64,000 bases of DNA from Sesamum alatum (GCA_034509735.1 JACGWO010000013.1:12296136-12360135), one strand, 5' to 3'. Shown: positions 13,117 through 25,294, numbered from the stretch's first letter. Notes: generated by a model from the letters alone, not told the origin. Numbers and translations are program-made.

Positions 13117-16100
13117 TATGATGAGTTTCATCCTCAAAACTCGGCGTACCTTGAATTTGAAAGAACTCTGGGTATCGTATACGTATAGCTACTTCTAACT
13201 CCCAAGTTGCCTCTCGTTCAGTGTGATTAGACCATTGTATTTTGACGTAGGGGATAATTCTTCTTCGTAACACTTGCTCTTTGTGATCCACTTTTCTCAA
13301 TGGGAACTCTTCATAATTTAGGTTTTCTTTGAGAAGTAGGGATTCAGGTTCCAGAATATGGCTTGGGTCAGGTAGGTACTTTCTCAGTTGAGAAACGTGA
13401 AAGACGTTGTGCACTTGGGATGATGTTGGTGCAGTGCTAACCGGTATGCTACCCTTCCTACTTTGCCAAGTACTTCGAAGGGTCCTACATATCGAGGACT
13501 CAATTTCCCTTTTTCTCTGAATCGCATGACCCCACTTGTGGGGAAACCTTGAGTAGACCTTGTCTCATGGGTGAAATTCTAAGGACCTCCTTTTCATATC
13601 CGCCGAACTCTTCTGCCGATCTTGAGCTTTCTTAAGCTTTTGGCGAATTATTACCACCTACTCAATCGTTAGTTGGACTAACTCTGGTCTGGTAATCCTT
13701 TTCTCTCCAACTTAATCCCAACATAAAGGCGATCTACACTTTCTCCCGTATAATGCTTCATAAGGAGCCATACCAATGCTACTGTGATAGCTGTTGTTAT
13801 ACGAAACTCTATTAGAGTCACGTAATCCCCCCAGTTACCCTTGAAGTTTAATACGCATAATCTAAGCAAGTCCTCCAGAGTTTGGATTTTTCTCTCAGTT
13901 TGACCATCAGTCTGAGGGTGATATGTTGTGCTAAGTTTTATCTTTGTCCCCAAAGCTTGTTGGAAGCTATTCCAAAATTGAGATGTAAATCGAGGGTCCC
14001 TGTCGGATACAATGCTCATTGGAATGCCGTGTAATCTCACTATATCCTCGATATAGATAGCTGCTAGCTTGTCTAGAGTGTAAGTGGTGCGTATAGGGAT
14101 AAAATGGGCTGACTTGGTCAAGCAGTCCACGATTACCCATATGGAGTCATGTCCTTGTCGTGTACGTGGAAAACCCATTACAAAATCCATGGTGATATGT
14201 TCCCATTTCCACTCAGGAACCTCTAGAGGTTGTAGCCACCCACCAGGTCTTTGGTGTTCTACTTTAACCTTTTGACAATTCAGATATCGTGCCATGAATT
14301 CCGCTACATCTCTTTTCATGCCACTCCACCAAAAATTCCTTTTTTAGGTCATGATACATCTTTGTACTCCTAGGATGAATGGAATGTTTTGAATTGTGTG
14401 CCTCCGCTAATATATCCCTCCTTAAGTCCCTATGGTTTGGAACAAAAAGTCTTCCTTTAAAGTATAGAATCCCATCATCACCAACTTGAAACTCAAGGGC
14501 TAGTCCCATCTTGACTTTCTCTTTTAGGATTCTCAATTCGGCATCTGAATCTTGGGTAGTTTTAATCCTCTTGTTAATGGGAGTTTCGGTCATCAAGGCT
14601 GCTAGGATCACCTCTATCGACTCTACCACCTCTAGTTCCAATGCCTCGAATTGTCTAGCTAGCATGGCGGCTAGGGCCCCACTGGTTTTTCTACTTAAAG
14701 CGTCTGCCACCCGATTTGCTTTTCCAGGATGATAGTTGATGGTCAAAACGTAATCTTTAATTAACTCTAACCACCTCCTCTGCCTCATGTTCAGCTACTT
14801 TTGGTATAAGTATTTTAAACTTTTATGGTCAGTATATACCTCACATCTTTTCCCATAGAGGTAATGTCTCTAGATTTCTAGGGCAAAGACCACTGCTGCT
14901 AGTTCTAGGTCATGTGTGGGGTAGTTCAACTCATATGGCTTAAGTTGCTTCGAAGTATAAGCTATCACCTTATCGTTTTGCATCAAAACACAACCCAATC
15001 CATTCTTTGACGCATCACTGTAGATAACGAACGAGCCATTTTCTGATGGTAAAACGAGCACAGGTGCTGACGTTAACCTTTGTTTCAATTCGGCAAAACT
15101 CCCTTCGCAAGCTGAGTCGCATTCAAATTTTACTCACTTTTGGGTTAACCGAGTCAGGGGCATCGCTATCTTAGAGAACCCTTCTACAAATTTTCTGTAA
15201 TAACCAGCTAGCCCTAAAAAGGTGCGAACCTCACCCACGTTCGTAGGTCTAGGCCAATCAACTATAGCTTCAACCTTTCTAGGGTCCACCGTCACTCCTT
15301 CTCCTGAAATTATATACCCCGAAAATGTCACACTCTTGAGCCAAAACTCGCACTTGCTAAACTTAGCATAGAGCTACTTTTTCCTTAGGGTTTGTAAGAC
15401 GACCCAAAGATGTGCCTCGTGCTCTTGTTTACTTGGTGAGTAAACCAGGATATCATCAATAAATACCACAACAAACTTATCCAACTGTTGTTTAAAAACT
15501 CTATCCATTAAGTCCATAAAGGCAGCTGGAGCATTCGTTAATCCGAAGGGCATTACCAAAAACTCATAGTGTCCGTACGTTGTCCTAAAAGCAGTCTTAG
15601 GTATATCGTCGGTCTTTACCTTTAACTGATCGTATCCAGATCTTAGGTCTATTTTGGAAAATACTTTGGCTCCCTACAACTGGTCAAATAGGTCGCTAAT
15701 TCGAGCTAGGGGATAGTTATTCTTTATGGTGACTTTGTTCAATTCTCTATAATCAATGCACAACCTCAAACTTCCATCTTTCTTCTTTTCAAATAACACT
15801 GGAGCCCCCAAAGGGGATACACTTGGCCTAATCTGCTTCTTATCAAGGAGTTATTGTAGTTGTGCTTTAAGTTCCCTTAATTCTGCGGAGGGCATTCTAT
15901 AGGGTGCCTTAGAGATAGGTGGTGCTCTTGGTATCAAGTTGATCTCAAACTCTATCCTTCTATCTTGGGGTGGTCCTGGTAAGTCATCTGGAAAAACATC
16001 AGAAAATTCTTTCACTACTGGGATGTTCTCCAATTTTATATCTTCCTTATTAGTATCAATCAAAAGGGCCACGTAGGCTTCGCATCCCTTCCTAATGAGC

Positions 16101-16540
16101 CTCCGAGCTTGAGTAGCAGAAAGTAAGGAACTTGAATTCCTGTAATCGTATCCCCGACTCCTACGAAATGTGAACCCCTCCTTTGTAGGTGGGCGGAAAT
16201 TTATAACTTTATTTCTACAATCCACATGCGCAAAGTGTTTAGCTAACCAGTCCATTCCCAAGATTATGTCAAACTCTCTCATATTTATCTGAATTAAATC
16301 AACACAAAGTTTGGCATTCTCAATCCCCACCATGAAACTCCTATAGACTAGGTTAGTCACAAGGATCTTATCCCCAGGGGTAGCCACTCTACACGGCTCA
16401 TCAAGTAGTTCGAGCTCATAGTTTAAAAAGCTTTGCAAACTTTTTAGCGACAAAAGAATGGGTCGCACCACAATCAAACAAGCTGTAAGTAACCAAACCA
16501 TTAACTGTAATAGGACTTGTAACCACGTCCTCGGTGTTAT
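13112..16540 (-). pseudogene. pol of the chromovirus-type element (PR-RT-RH-INT-chromodomain)
   Basis: Domains in order on the minus strand: an aspartic protease whose active site reads FDCGATHSF (about 16470, in a different frame from the following DIILGMDWL); reverse transcriptase with FIDDILVYS (about 15450); the connection region [11 protein letters not shown]; RNase H with [13 protein letters not shown] (about 15020); integrase with MDF, SDRDPRFTS and the glutamate of QTER at D-x35-E spacing (13678-14319). The tail (13100-13414) has the VFHVSQLRKY and NHTEREATWE blocks of a plant chromovirus chromodomain. Oddities are cysteine for serine in the protease triad region, loss of one zinc-finger cysteine before the integrase core (YLNCQ), and at least five frame breaks. 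Confidence 0.85.
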
Positions 16541-16544
16541 CCAC

Positions 16545-17644
16545 CTATTCTTGTGTCATGGCAAATGCCCTAGCATTCCCTTTTGGCAGGTTTCCTCTTG
16601 GGTTGGGTTTCGTAACATTGGTCCTTGGAGTAGGTGCCCCAGCTGTGTTCGGATCAGGCATAGTGCATTTCGATACGCGGTGCCCCATCTTACCACAACG
16701 AAAGCAGGCCCCTGATGCCCACCTACATTCTCCAGTATGTCTCTTATGACAAACCTTACACTTAAGAAGTTGGGGTTGTGGTTGGGATGGCACGGGGCGG
16801 CTTCCGATTAGCTGGGAGTATAGGACGTTTTGTTGGGACTCCTTTCACTTGGCTTGGTCCTGGCCTGGGTCTTTTTAGGCTGTTTTCTTCATCCCTTCGC
16901 CTTATATCTTCTTCTGCTCTTATTGCTGCCCCCAGGAGTTGATCGAATGACCTAGCTTCAAATATAGCCAGTGCTTACTGTATCTGACTCTTGAGGCCCC
17001 TAGTGAACTTATGGATTTTAAGTTGTGGGTCTGCCATAATTGTAGGAGAGTACTTTCCTAGAGCATGAAACTTCGCCGAATATTCTACCACCGACATGTT
17101 TGGCGCTTGGGTGAGAGTGTCAAATTCCACCATCTTTTGAAGGCGAATTGCGTTAGAGAAAAAATGATTAAGGTACGCCTCTCGAAACCTTGCCCAAGTG
17201 ATAGGTCCGTCTACTAATAAGGAAGGCGATACTCCTTCCACCATCTTGCCGCTTCGCTCACTAAGAATGGATTATTACCCTTGGCTTTATTTCCAGGGGG
17301 ACTTCCATTAACTCAAAATTGTCCTCCACCTTCTTGAGCCACTTTTGCACTACCTCTGGTTCATGATTCCCGTCAAAGGTTGGGACATGTGCCCTCCTTA
17401 ATGCCTCATAGTAAACTTTCGTTCCCATGTTTGCGGGGGGTTGAGGTTCCCCATGAGCTGGTTGTTGGTTCAAACCATGTACAATCTGAGCTAGTGCAAT
17501 CGCTATGGCTACGGGGTCCTCTTGCCTTATTCTTGGTTGGTTCTCTTGTGGTGGATGATGTAGAGAAGGTTCTTCATTATGGTCGTCCAAGGGGGTCACA
17601 TAGCAGGGGTTTTGTGTGGTTGGTCTAGGTCTACCAGCCATCAC
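16545..17644 (-). pseudogene. gag of the chromovirus-type element
   Basis: The N-terminal part (17261-17644) is rich in proline and glutamine and leads into PTFDGNHEPEVVQKWL, the start of the capsid-like Retrotrans_gag domain. A frameshift near 17250 separates it from the next part (16975-17244), which continues with TWARFREAYLNHFF and ADPQLKIHKFTRGL. After a third break, 16545-16793 holds a CCHC zinc knuckle, CFRCGKMGHRVSKC, preceded by a second cysteine cluster. The order and spacing fit a plant chromovirus nucleocapsid. It is not translatable as one product. Confidence 0.85.
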
Positions 17645-17988
17645 TCTATCAAAAGGAGCAGTGAGGAGTTGGTATTTTGGCGTAAAGGTAAAAAGGAAAT
17701 CTTAGATGGAATGATAATTTGCACATAAGCAAAAGATTCATACTAGAATGAGCAATCAACACATAACCATAATAGAATCCTATCTCATAAGTAAGAACAG
17801 ATAATAATTACTCAGTATCTTTGTCTAAGGCTAAACGAAGGTAAACTTAGCATCCTATCAGTGGACATGCAAGTCCATTATTAGCTGAAAATTTAGAAAA
17901 GGTGAGAAAGGAAACAATTAGGTCTAGTATTGGAAACCTATTGAACCTATGTCCTCTTCATTCTAGTCTCAATCCTAGCCATACGAAT

Positions 17989-18457
17989 CTACTCCACCAC
18001 ATCTCCACCCATGTAGCCCTCATCGTCTTCATCCTCATTCTCCTCGGGGTCCTCCTCGGGCTCTTCTTCACCTTGGACTGCTATGAGGTCATCAATAGTC
18101 TCCCTTCTAGCTCGATAATTTCATGTTGTAAGGCATGTTTAGCTTGCCTCAAGTCCCTATTCTCGGCATGCAGTTGCTCCACCTGGGCTTTGCTAGAATG
18201 TATTTGTTGTTCGAGTCTCCCTTCTAGCTCGATAATTCTTCTTACTTGTTCTTTACAGCGAAGATCTAACCTCATGGCATCGTCCCTCCAACTTTCATTT
18301 TCTCTTCGACTTTTATCGAGAAGTTTCTACAACTCTACTACTGATTTGCCAAGTCCCCACAATGTCTTAACGCAACCATAACTTGATCGGTCATGTCGCC
18401 AGAAGGGTGGGGAAAATCTCTCTGAGCTGATGTGCGTGATCCTCCAAATGACTCCAT
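17989..18457 (-). pseudogene. Extra leader ORF upstream of gag: coiled coil plus acidic tail
   Basis: Between the primer site and gag the minus strand contains a coding-like stretch beginning MESFGGSRTSAQRDF at 18457. It continues as a probable coiled coil (18081-18310) with repeated IIELEGRL and many E/K/Q residues, and ends in an acidic tail, EEEPEEDPEENEDEDDEG, with a stop at 17989. Two frame changes and an internal stop break it. A direct repeat of about 22 bases (ATTATCGAGCTAGAAGGGAG) occurs twice inside. It is not part of canonical gag or pol and I do not recognise a family. It may be an accessory ORF of this lineage. Confidence 0.45.
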
Positions 18458-18708
18458 ACCTACATATATAGGATGATAACCTATGGGAGTTTTCCACTAT
18501 AGTTACTATTCACACTGATTCAATTATTATTGTTACTACAACTAATGTAATAATAAGTTGAGGCGATGATCTCTAACGTCTCGCCAAGAATTCTAGATGG
18601 CGCCTCAAGTCAATCCTAGTTCATTCCCTCCCAAAATCCAGAACTTAGAAGTTACATCCCAAATGTCTTCATTTAAGTTCAGTTTACTAACCTAAGATCG
18701 TAAACCTA

Positions 18709-18721
18709 GGCTCTGATACCA
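18709..18721 (-). promoter_or_regulatory. Primer binding site, tRNA-iMet type
   Basis: The minus strand reads TGGTATCAGAGCC, complementary to the 3' end of plant initiator methionine tRNA. It begins five bases inside the 5' LTR. Confidence 0.9.
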
Positions 18722-18726
18722 CTAGA

Positions 18727-21700
18727 TGTCATGCCCCCAAGGCATGACACGGCGACATCACTATAACGAAATAATTTTTGTCATACTAAGCCAACAGTAA
18801 GCAATCTCGAAATACCCGTGATCTCTGAAGGGAATTACCCAAACCATTAACCGGATAAATAAAGTCAATACATCTTTTGAAATAAGTCGAAACTGATGAC
18901 GAGATCCTTATACATCCAAGTCGTTTAATACATAATGAGTAAAAAGGTTAAAGAAAAGTCCTCGAGAATTAAATATCTAAAGTAATCACCATCCCCAACA
19001 TTATCCTCATCCATCCCTTCCTCTAACTCATCTGCAAGGCATATGATACGTACAGGAAATGAGCGACTAAGCGCCCAGTAAATGGATTTTCCTTTCTATC
19101 GGCTTGAGCACACATAATTATATAATATCATTAAACAAGTAAAATTCGATTATTGAGGATTTTCAAGGAAACAAGTACAAGAATAGTTCAAAACCTTTAA
19201 ATTGCATGCGGAATATACGTTCACATTGAAACCAATAGAACATAAACTTGCAATCTACTTAGAGTGGCTCCGATATGGAAAATTACCAAAGTTCGACAAA
19301 ACAGGATTTCTTGAATGCTCGGAAATATTAAATTCCATTGGTTTAACTGGTCAGTTCCTTAACTTTAGATCCCGTTAAGGTGGGTGAGATGTCGTTTTAG
19401 CCTACGGCCAGGCCCCACTTAACACCAGTAGGCGGGTTAGAACATATTACCATAGCCATAGCCATTGCCTACTTAACACTAGTAGGCGGGTCAGAATATT
19501 GTCACTACCACAGTAGTGCCCCACTTAACACCAGTAGGCGGGTCAAAAATATATCGAGACTAGCCCCTAAGCCCAATTTGGTCTTAGTAAATTCCGAGCA
19601 ACAATTTAAGTCATACTTGTACTAAATTATAACAAAGAGTTCCAAAATTTCAACTAAGAACACATATATTAAATGAAGGTAAAAATGTATTTATGCACAA
19701 CACAACATTACATAAATATATATAAATAAGCATGATCAAAAATTGAAATATATATGCGTATATTTATATATATATATATTAAAGAGGTATTTGAAATCAA
19801 ATTTTTCATACGAGTAATAATTTTTAGAAGAACACGATAGCAGGGAAAACCTACTTACCTATATAGTTGGTTTGTCAAAGTTGAAATTTAGTCCAAATGG
19901 CTCGTGTCCTAAAAATAAAATCATATATTTTTTTTATTATTATGAATTACATGTATATATATATATTGTAAAACTCTTCACACAAACTAATACTGTATAC
20001 TATTGTTATTAATAATACCCTTAGGGTGTGTTTACTATGCGTGATAGAATTAGAGGCCAAAATATTAATTTGGGATTGTGTGTGTGATTTTGGCTTACAT
20101 GATTATTTAGTAACACATTTACTAGCTGTGTTTGTTTGGGGTATAGTTTAGGAGTTATTTTTGTATTCTGTTTACTTTGTTGGATTATTGTGTGTATTAT
20201 TTAGTTCAACTACCATTTTGGTCATGAATAAGACAAAATGTCATCTCATGGCACATTAACTATGCTTACGTTACCTCTTCTATCTGCCTTTTTCTCTAGA
20301 ATTCTTGCAAATTGGGAGATATTTAATTATTGCAACATATTGAAGACGGAGGCGATCAAGACCCACTATACCACCTCCGGCCGATTATCGGAGACCGTAG
20401 CCGTGAAATTAGTCCAGGTAATAGTCTCATTTCACTATGAATTCCCTTCGTCGTCACTACTGAAAGGGCATCCGAATAGGCCAGATTTTCGTTATTTTCG
20501 TTAGCAATATTGAATTCACTCCTCCCAGATATCTTCAACCCGACGACATCAGATTCTACAAACCACCAAGTAAGGTACAACTAAATGCAGAAATTAATTG
20601 GCAATAAAAATTAAAATAGATAAAACTATAGAGAGTAAACAAACAATCCAGATTTAATTGCTGGATAAAGGAATAACACAAGAAGAATAGGAGGAGCAGA
20701 GGAAAAAATCGATTCTATGGAGAACAAGGAACTTTTGTATTCTGATTCTATTTCCTATGTCAAGAACTCAACACACAATGAGAATTTATACATGACAGTG
20801 GAGACATCTAGACCTTTCACAATAAATTCAATACATAATGCTACACGTATCCAGATTAAGTCGATTTAGCTTCCCAAACTTTACCACCGTCCAAGAGAGC
20901 CATTTAGAAATTAGCACAACTTTCAAGCACAGATCAGATGATGAAAATGTGCTACAACAGATCGCTATTGTTGCTCAGTCGCCGGAGATCTGTCTTGCGA
21001 ATTCTTGGGTGAAAAGCTCAAAAAAATAAATTAAGAAGAAGAAGAAGACATTTTCAACAATTCTTGAGAGAGATATGTGCCATTCGAACAAAGAAAATTT
21101 GAAGAGGAAGATGAGATAGTAAAGTAATAAATGTGTCAGGTGCAATTAATGCACCTGACACGGTAGATAGTAAATTCCACAAGTTATAAGGGCATAGTAA
21201 ACATTTTGCTTCCAAAAGTGAGGCCATTTATGGAAACCAATAAAGTTGGCAACTGAGTGACAAGCTAGTCAACCCCAAAAAGGGCTGAACTAGTTTGTCA
21301 TGAATTCGTGCATTTATGACGGGCCTCCTCCCAAACTCACGGGCCACGATTTTAGCTAGTAAACAACTGATTAGTCTTGATTACACATGATATCAAGGCT
21401 AATCACACATAGTAAACACGCCCTTACGTGAAGCACACACTGCATGTTCTCTCGCCACAACTCACCATACCAATTGCACTCAAGAGGGTACTTTATTAGA
21501 ATTGGCTAACAATGTTGATCAAATCCTAATTACCCGACAACCAACAGTGGTGGCTAGAAACTTTAAGACAAAACTCACATGCAAGATTCATCCAAATGCT
21601 ATGCTACCCTTCTAATTTGATTTTACACGAAATCCAAGGCAAGACATGCTAAAAGTTGTTCCAAAAAATAGGATTGCTCTTGCTTGTTCACCACACACAG

Positions 21701-22332
21701 TTTACAAGGATATTCATGAATCTCATGGAAAGGAATTCAATTACTTGACCAAAGGTAAAAAAATAAACTAACTTGTTCCTTCCACTCTTTTGATGTCCGA
21801 TTCCTCTGCTCCTCTTGCGCCGTCTCTACTTTTCTTCTTTTTGTTATTTCCTCCTACCATGAGTAATATGTATATATATATGATACCTTTGCCCTAATTT
21901 CTTTCCATATATATAATTACCTAGCAATACCTATTATATCTCAATTCTTTCTATAAAATTAAGAGAGATCCCTAATTAACTTATTTCATAATCTAAAATT
22001 ATAAATTCTAATTATATATATATAAGACTCATACTATTTCTATTACTAACAATAATAGGGTTGTGTCGTAACATGCTTAATGAAATAACGACTATTTATA
22101 TTTAACCTACCTCGTGAGTCATGGTGGTCAATCCCTCCTTCGAATTTCTTCGTTGGAACCATCCGAATTTCCTAAAATGGAGGACTATGTCAATTCGATT
22201 ATAACTTATATGTAAAATAAAATGAAAATTATTTTCGATATGATACGACGTGTGTAGAAGTTAATCTATCGCCCTAATAAATACTACTAGTAACTTATGC
22301 TCTACTATGAAAGAACGAGGTTGGGTATCACA
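18727..22332 (-). mobile_element. 5' LTR of the chromovirus-type element, with an insertion
   Basis: This is the partner of the LTR at 10953-13104. Without the 1400-bp insertion and its 3-bp duplication it is about 2.2 kb. It carries three copies of the CACTTAACACCAGTAGGC unit (about 19410-19550), one more than the other LTR. The ends are TGTCATGCC and GGTATCACA. Confidence 0.9.
20024..21423. mobile_element. PIF/Harbinger-type non-autonomous element inside the LTR, TSD TTA
   Basis: Comparison with the other LTR defines the insertion exactly: that copy reads TACCCTTACGTG where this one is split. The element begins GGGTGTGTTTACTATG and ends CATAGTAAACACGCCC, an inverted repeat. TTA is duplicated at 20021-20023 and 21424-21426. 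The 3-bp TTA duplication is diagnostic of PIF/Harbinger. No transposase is present. The interior (about 20240-21120) is less AT-rich, and its minus strand has exon-like stretches that I cannot identify. Confidence 0.85.
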
Positions 22333-22337
22333 ATCTT

Positions 22338-22596
22338 CAAATTCTATACTATCACTAAAGTCATCTCCCTTAATCTCCACACTTATCCTATCATTTTCTA
22401 TCACCTCATCCTCCCTGTTACCCCCCCTCCCCCCCCAAACACCTCATTGCATCTACCACTTCACCCTCCCCACCCCTCATTGCCTCACCCCCTTCACCCT
22501 CCCCACCCCTAACTGTATCACCTCAGCACCCTCATTAGCCTTCATTTCATCAACCACACTATCCATTATTTTATATATTTGTCTCCCAATCCTCAG

Positions 22597-22628
<32 letters not shown>

Positions 22629-22960
22629 AATTCATTTTCAGCAGGGGGTTCATTGGAACCAAAATTAGATTCTTGGGTGTCTTGTATTGCATCGAAGTAC
22701 AATACAATTTTTCTATTGACTTGATAAGTACCACAAAGCTGCAAAATGTCTGTTTGATACATGATTTGTATGAACGTATTACATGTTCTATCAATTCAAA
22801 ATACTTTTTGTCACCCAAGTAACCTATTGCCTCACACAAATTATTTAAAATTGAGATTGATAACTCATTTGCATCCACATAATTAAAGACATGTAAAGAC
22901 CCTCCTACATACTCAGGAATTGGACTGTGTACTAATTCCTCCCCCCCCCCCCCCTATGTA
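22338..22960 (-). pseudogene. MULE transposase, N-terminal part displaced by the retrotransposon
   Basis: The minus strand encodes EYVGGSLHVFNYVDANELS followed by LCEAIGYLGDKKYFELIEHV (about 22770-22905), matching the N-terminal PB1-like region of plant MULE transposases. A glycine/valine and acidic low-complexity stretch follows, reaching the retrotransposon junction at 22338. Removing one ATCTT copy would make the acidic frame here continuous with that ending at 10947, so the two pieces were one gene. A (TA)n microsatellite (22597-22624) and C-rich tandem repeats (about 22425-22515) interrupt or border it. Confidence 0.7.
22597..22624. repeat. (TA)n microsatellite
   Basis: An uninterrupted AT dinucleotide repeat within the N-terminal MULE fragment. 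Confidence 0.9.
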
Positions 22961-23930
22961 TTTTTAAAGTTACATATGGTTCATTAACAGCTGCAACAAC
23001 CTAACAAAAAAACAATAAAAAATAGCCAATCATCAGAACCCCAAAAAGCGTACATTCACACAAGATTATAATTCCTAATTGGCTAATACTATTTAGAAAT
23101 AAAATCATGTATTTTGATTCTAAAAATATAAAAATAATATTAAAATAATCCTGAATTATTCATTTTTTTATATGTTAAATATGTATAATAATTTACTTCG
23201 ATGTAATACTTTTTTACATATAAATATTGATGAATATTAATTTTTTTAGTATGTATCATATTTTCTTTCAGCTGAATATGAAAAATATAAAGAGTTAATA
23301 AAAAAATATTAAAGACATGGAAAATTTTATCCATTCAAAGATGTCAAAAACTGAAAATAGGTCAAAAAGTTATTCTATTCGCATTTCTAACGCGTGTAGG
23401 CAATCCTTCGATTCTTTTTACGAAGATAATTTTTTTTTTTTAGGGTTTATGTGTCACATGAGCTCTTTTTTTGAGCTATTTAATTAACTAGTTTTTTTTT
23501 ATTATTTTTCCTATTTCACATGGTGTTATGCAATTTTTATTTTTTATTTTTATAGAAAAACAAAGAAGAAGATTTTTTTAAGAACAAGAAAGATTTATGT
23601 AGTTAAAATTGTAAAGAGTGGGAAAAGTAGTTGGAAAGCAGCCAAACTGGGGAGGGGCCCACGCGCACGGCCATAGCCAAGGAGAGAGTGATGCAAACGC
23701 GTAAAGATCAATATCATATATGGCTCTCTTTCTTAGCCTCAGCCTCAGCCGCCTCTCTCTCAGTTTTATTTATTAATTATATCTGAGTCAAAGGGCACGA
23801 GCTTTGACCATTGAATTTCACTCATTCACATTTAATCCCTTTTGTTAACCTAGTTCGGATAGACAACCACTTGCACCACACATGACTAAAACCATATTTA
23901 CCAATATCAATTCTAAGAATTTTTTTGAAA
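22961..23930. other. AT-rich intergenic DNA, no gene seen
   Basis: It begins near a C13 homopolymer (about 22944) and continues as AT-rich DNA. A slightly GC-richer patch at 23630-23700 has no recognisable coding pattern. The right end of the MULE should lie here but could not be found. Confidence 0.5.
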
Positions 23931-23939
23931 AAATATTTA

Positions 23940-24319
23940 GAGTGAACTACAATAACCTTCTTGATGTCTGGTTTATAATCATTTAATAAATCATTTATTT
24001 TCATTAATTTTTATGGATAAATTAATTTAAATATTCTTATTTAAATTGAATTATTTTTTATTAATTTTTATATTTTTCTGAATTATTTGAACTAAAATGA
24101 ACAGGGAGAGATTTTTTTTATTTTTTACACAGAGGGGCAATAATGTAATTTAGCTCGACTGATTTTTTTATAATTGAAAAAAAAAAACCAAAGCAAAATG
24201 GACAATCCTAGGCTTTTGATTTAAAATCACAAACCTCAAGGGAATATTTGTAATTTTTTAAATAACAAAGGATATCCGTAATTATGACAAACCTCAGGAG
24301 ATGTCATTGTAGTTCACCC
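23940..24319. mobile_element. Mutator-type MITE, about 380 bp
   Basis: The termini are GAGTGAACTACAATAACC and, inverted, GGGTGAACTACAATGACATC. The flanks are AAATATTTA (23931-23939) and AAATATTTT (24320-24328), an 8/9 match to a 9-bp target duplication. The inner sequence (ACAAACCTCA, AATATTTGTAATTTTT) matches the MITEs at 3758 and 33787. It lies about 1 kb upstream of the WRKY gene. Confidence 0.75.
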
Positions 24320-24328
24320 AAATATTTT

Positions 24329-25040
24329 ATAAGATGCTTAAGTGTGTTATAAAATATTTGATAAATAAATTAAACAAATAAGATGTCAGGAGGTAAACTC
24401 TTTTAATTGAGTAAGGAGTTCCCAAATTTATTTTTACGACTTTCATAAATTAGTTAAGTTATTATAGGTAACATACTAATGTATAAGCTTTGTAACCTTA
24501 TATTATCCATAGGTTTAAAACTTTAATAGCTTTCTTTCTTTTTATTTTTTTAATTTCTCAAAAATATAATTAAGCATCTTATTAAATAAAATAACATCTT
24601 ATAAGATGTATAAAGTTAAAAAATCTTGACAAGGCGCACATTGGTGTAAGTGATTTTCAAGTTGGGCAAGAAAGATATATTCATGATTTAATTAAGGCAA
24701 AGGTTCTACGACGAGCTTGATTGTGATAACGTGAATAATGACATACTTCCGCTCATACCTATAAGCGATCCACATGTATTTTTGTGCTTATATGGTTAAT
24801 AATTTTTCTACACATAAATTTATTATATTAAAGATTATTTATTTAAATTGTCCATTATTTCCGACAGCTGTTTTAGCAATAAAGAACTTTTACGATAAGC
24901 TCAAATTCAAGATAAACTCAAAATAAATTTAAATAAATAATTATATTATTTTAATCAATATAATAATATAGTAAATAGTAGCATTTTTTTCTTTTTTATT
25001 TCTAAAATAGTTATTTATTCTAAATTTAAATATTTTATTT
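24329..25040. other. Upstream region of the WRKY gene
   Basis: AT-rich DNA with no coding signal. It contains a TTGACA motif near 24627 (W-box core TTGAC), and a TTGACC lies further up at about 23803. These short motifs are expected by chance at some rate. Confidence 0.4.
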
Positions 25041-25044
25041 TCCT

Positions 25045-25050
25045 AGTCAA
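25045..25050 (-). promoter_or_regulatory. W-box TTGACT upstream of the WRKY gene
   Basis: AGTCAA on the plus strand is TTGACT on the minus strand, a canonical W-box ((T)TGAC(C/T)) about 245 bases before the start codon. WRKY33-type genes are known to be autoregulated through W-boxes. That this one is used is inference. Confidence 0.4.
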
Positions 25051-25238
25051 CAATCATATCTTAAAAAGCTTGTTAGAAGCTGCTAGTACCAAACGCACAG
25101 CCTACCCTACACTTGCAACAAGAAAGAAAGAAGAACTACGTCCGCATTTACACTTTCTTCCATTCTTGCAAATCCAAATCTCTCCGACCAATCATCCAAC
25201 TCCCATAATTTCACGCACGAACACGCTTCACTGTGTGT

Positions 25239-25244
25239 ATGTGA
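25239..25244 (+). promoter_or_regulatory. Start-stop upstream ORF (ATGTGA) in the WRKY 5' leader
   Basis: An ATG directly followed by TGA lies 50 bases before the proposed main start. It is the only ATG I see between about 25070 and 25295. A start-stop uORF can stall ribosomes and modulate translation. Whether the transcript includes it depends on the unmapped transcription start. Confidence 0.45.
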
Positions 25245-25294
25245 CCGCCGCTGCAAGCTCACGACCACCCTTTCTCGGTTTTCGAATCCGATTC

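Larger units (their letters stand above)
10953..22332 (-). mobile_element. Full-length Ty3/gypsy chromovirus-type (Tekay/Del-like) retrotransposon, TSD ATCTT
   Basis: Two LTRs in direct orientation (10953-13104 and 18727-22332) enclose gag and pol on the minus strand. A 5-bp direct repeat ATCTT flanks the element at 10948-10952 and 22333-22337. A tRNA-iMet primer site lies at 18709-18721 and a polypurine tract at 13105-13116. The pol order is protease, reverse transcriptase, RNase H, integrase, chromodomain-like tail. That order plus tRNA-iMet priming points to the Tekay/Del group of plant chromoviruses. The element inserted into the MULE transposase gene. Internal genes carry several frameshifts and stops, so it is not autonomous now. 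Confidence 0.9.

Noticed and set aside
16458..16749. Plus-strand frames over gag and protease
   Set aside because: Antisense shadows of the minus-strand gag zinc knuckle and protease coding sequence.
22425..22515. C-rich repeats considered as a CRISPR-like or regulatory array
   Set aside because: Degenerate low-complexity tandem repeats inside a MULE coding remnant, with no uniform repeat/spacer structure.
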